Source of the DNA: Clostridium sp. AWRP
GTDB taxonomy: Bacteria > Bacillota > Clostridia > Clostridiales > Clostridiaceae
Assembly (NCBI RefSeq): GCF_004006395.2
Contig: NZ_CP029758.2
Span: 1,240,001-1,304,000 of the forward strand
Reading direction: 5' to 3'
DNA: 64,000 nt
Numbering within the stretch: position 1 is the stretch's first letter; every line of letters starts with the position of its first letter. The translations under genes and the position numbers were made by a program. This document shows, one piece after another, positions 62,906 through 64,000 of the stretch. The notes beneath the pieces are model-generated. The model was not told where the DNA came from. It searched no databases and worked only from the letters and a program-made list of their open reading frames with translations.

Positions 62906-63679
62906 ATGAAATTTATTACCGAAATTGATTTGCGGGATTTATATAGAAAAGAACCTTTTACAGATTATGAGTTAAAACTTGGGACAAGACTTACACCTGA
63001 AGCAAGTCAGTTTCTGTCAGACAAAGGTATAAATATGTTTGATGATGAGTCTTATTACAAAAATAAAAATGTTGTAAATAAAGGACAACCTGTGGAGAAG
63101 AAGCAGGATGTAGATAAAAAACAAGCTGTAGAGAAAAAGGAAACTGTGGAAAAGGTGCAGACTATAAATGAAAATCAAATACCTGCACAGCCCAAAAAGA
63201 AGAATAATTGGAAGAAGAAAAAACTTTACAGTAAGATGAAATCAACGGAAGCATTGTTCCTTATTACAGAAGAAGAACTTTTGAATAAGGATATCCTTTG
63301 GGCACAGAATGTTATTAGTTTAGGTAAGCAGTTTACTAAAATTAAAAACGCCATTCAGGATAAAGGGTCCGTTGAAAATCTTTGTATTAAGGAATGTACA
63401 GCAATAAATTTTAGCAATTATTCACTTGATTTAGATGATTGCTTTGAAATTACAGAATTTCATATGCAGCTTAAAAAGGGCAGAGATATCATAATTTTGC
63501 ATAGACTGCGCTGTGCTCTTAGAGAAATTGAACCGTTTATTTTAGAAGCATATGAAGATAGTGAAGATGAAGATGCATTGTGCAGTGATATTATTGGAAA
63601 GATCAATCAAATTATTAATGCTTTGTCCCAAATGATTTGTTCTATTTTTGGAGGTACAAAATGTCAGAGAAAAATTTGA
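62906..63679 (+). CDS. EutT-like cobalamin adenosyltransferase-related protein
   Basis: 257 residues. MKFITEIDLRDLYRKEPF and RLTPEASQFLSDKGI match the N-terminus of EutT-type adenosyltransferases. A charged, Lys/Glu/Gln-rich repeat stretch (about 50-105) follows and then a helical domain ending LRCALREIEPFI. The HX11CCXXC metal motif of Salmonella EutT is not visible. The neighbouring dehydratase needs no B12, so this may serve another microcompartment enzyme or be a structural relative. Its last 19 bases overlap the next gene. Confidence 0.65.
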   Translation: MKFITEIDLRDLYRKEPFTDYELKLGTRLTPEASQFLSDKGINMFDDESYYKNKNVVNKGQPVEKKQDVDKKQAVEKKETVEKVQTINENQIPAQPKKKNNWKKKKLYSKMKSTEALFLITEEELLNKDILWAQNVISLGKQFTKIKNAIQDKGSVENLCIKECTAINFSNYSLDLDDCFEITEFHMQLKKGRDIIILHRLRCALREIEPFILEAYEDSEDEDALCSDIIGKINQIINALSQMICSIFGGTKCQRKI

Positions 63680-64000
63680 CTTTTAAATTCTGCGACCAAC
63701 TTGTGAAAGATTTTGAACATGTAGTGAAACATCCAATTGTTGGTAAATATTCTGCCTATTATACAGGAGTTGACTTAGGTACAGCATGTGTTGTCCTAGC
63801 AGTTGTAGATGAAAACTATAAACCAGTAGCAGGTGCTTATAAATATGCAGACGTAGTTCGAGATGGTATGGTTGTTGATTATATTGGTGCAATTAATATT
63901 GTTAGAGAGATGAAGCATGAAATTGAAGAAAAGTTAGGTACAGAGTTGATTTATGGAGCTGCAGCTATTCCACCTGGAACAGATGAGTTGGATTCAGGGG
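63661..64000 (+). CDS. eutJ: EutJ-like chaperone, partial at right edge
   Basis: Open from ATG 63661 to the window edge (113 codons). YYTGVDLGTACVVLAVVDE is the actin/Hsp70-like phosphate-1 motif of EutJ, followed by GAYKYADVVRDGMVVDYIGA and AAIPPGTDE. EutJ is a putative chaperone of ethanolamine/propanediol microcompartment enzymes. It overlaps the EutT-like gene by 19 bases, so the locus continues beyond this window. Confidence 0.85.
   Translation, partial: MSEKNLTFKFCDQLVKDFEHVVKHPIVGKYSAYYTGVDLGTACVVLAVVDENYKPVAGAYKYADVVRDGMVVDYIGAINIVREMKHEIEEKLGTELIYGAAAIPPGTDELDSG

Overview
The window is AT-rich, low-GC Firmicute DNA with short intergenic gaps, strong Shine-Dalgarno sites and frequent TTG/GTG starts. 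An Rnf complex preceded by rseC, single-chain purL, CsoR and Gx/NusG-II genes, and a glycyl-radical microcompartment locus together suggest an acetogenic Clostridium of the C. ljungdahlii / C. autoethanogenum type. That is an inference from gene content and order, not a database match.

Layout. 0.7-6.4 kb: rseC and rnfCDGEAB, the ferredoxin:NAD+ oxidoreductase ion pump, closed by a bidirectional terminator. 6.5-14.8 kb: housekeeping and small genes (Gx transporter, NusG-II protein, DUF4397 protein, lipoprotein, HAD phosphatase, CsoR-family repressor, split ThrE exporter, glyA, amidohydrolase/MerR pair, an orphan OrtA-like protein). 14.8-18.7 kb: purL with a good promoter and a PurR-like operator. 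18.8-32.1 kb: a sugar-acid catabolic cluster with an RpiR regulator, Zn-dehydrogenase, two FGGY kinases, two 2-hydroxyacid dehydrogenases, a short 6-phosphogluconate dehydrogenase, GntP permease and a KDPG-type aldolase. It ends in an unusual chemoreceptor fused to a TRAP solute-binding domain.

32.16-38.27 kb: a degraded insertion zone bounded by two 80-bp direct repeats. It holds two purL 3' fragments, remnants of IS3-, IS110- and IS1182-type transposases, a PMT-like glycosyltransferase, and a flavoprotein/LysR cassette whose flavodoxin is visibly GC-richer. 38.4-47.3 kb: degV and a complete histidine operon (hisZGDBHACFIE); the missing histinol-phosphatase step is probably supplied by a PHP protein at 52.0 kb. 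47.5-53.3 kb: a PAP2-like membrane protein with a two-component system, an unknown protein, a small inverted-repeat element, an AEC transporter, the PHP phosphatase and a flavin reductase.

53.7-64.0 kb: a B12-independent diol/glycerol dehydratase (glycyl radical enzyme) and its activase, a PocR-type two-component system on the opposite strand, then PduB shell protein, iron alcohol dehydrogenase, glycerol/diol facilitator, EutT-like and EutJ-like proteins. This is the start of a glycyl-radical-enzyme microcompartment locus that runs past the right edge. The dehydratase carries an insertion of about 60 residues containing a helix that resembles a microcompartment encapsulation peptide.
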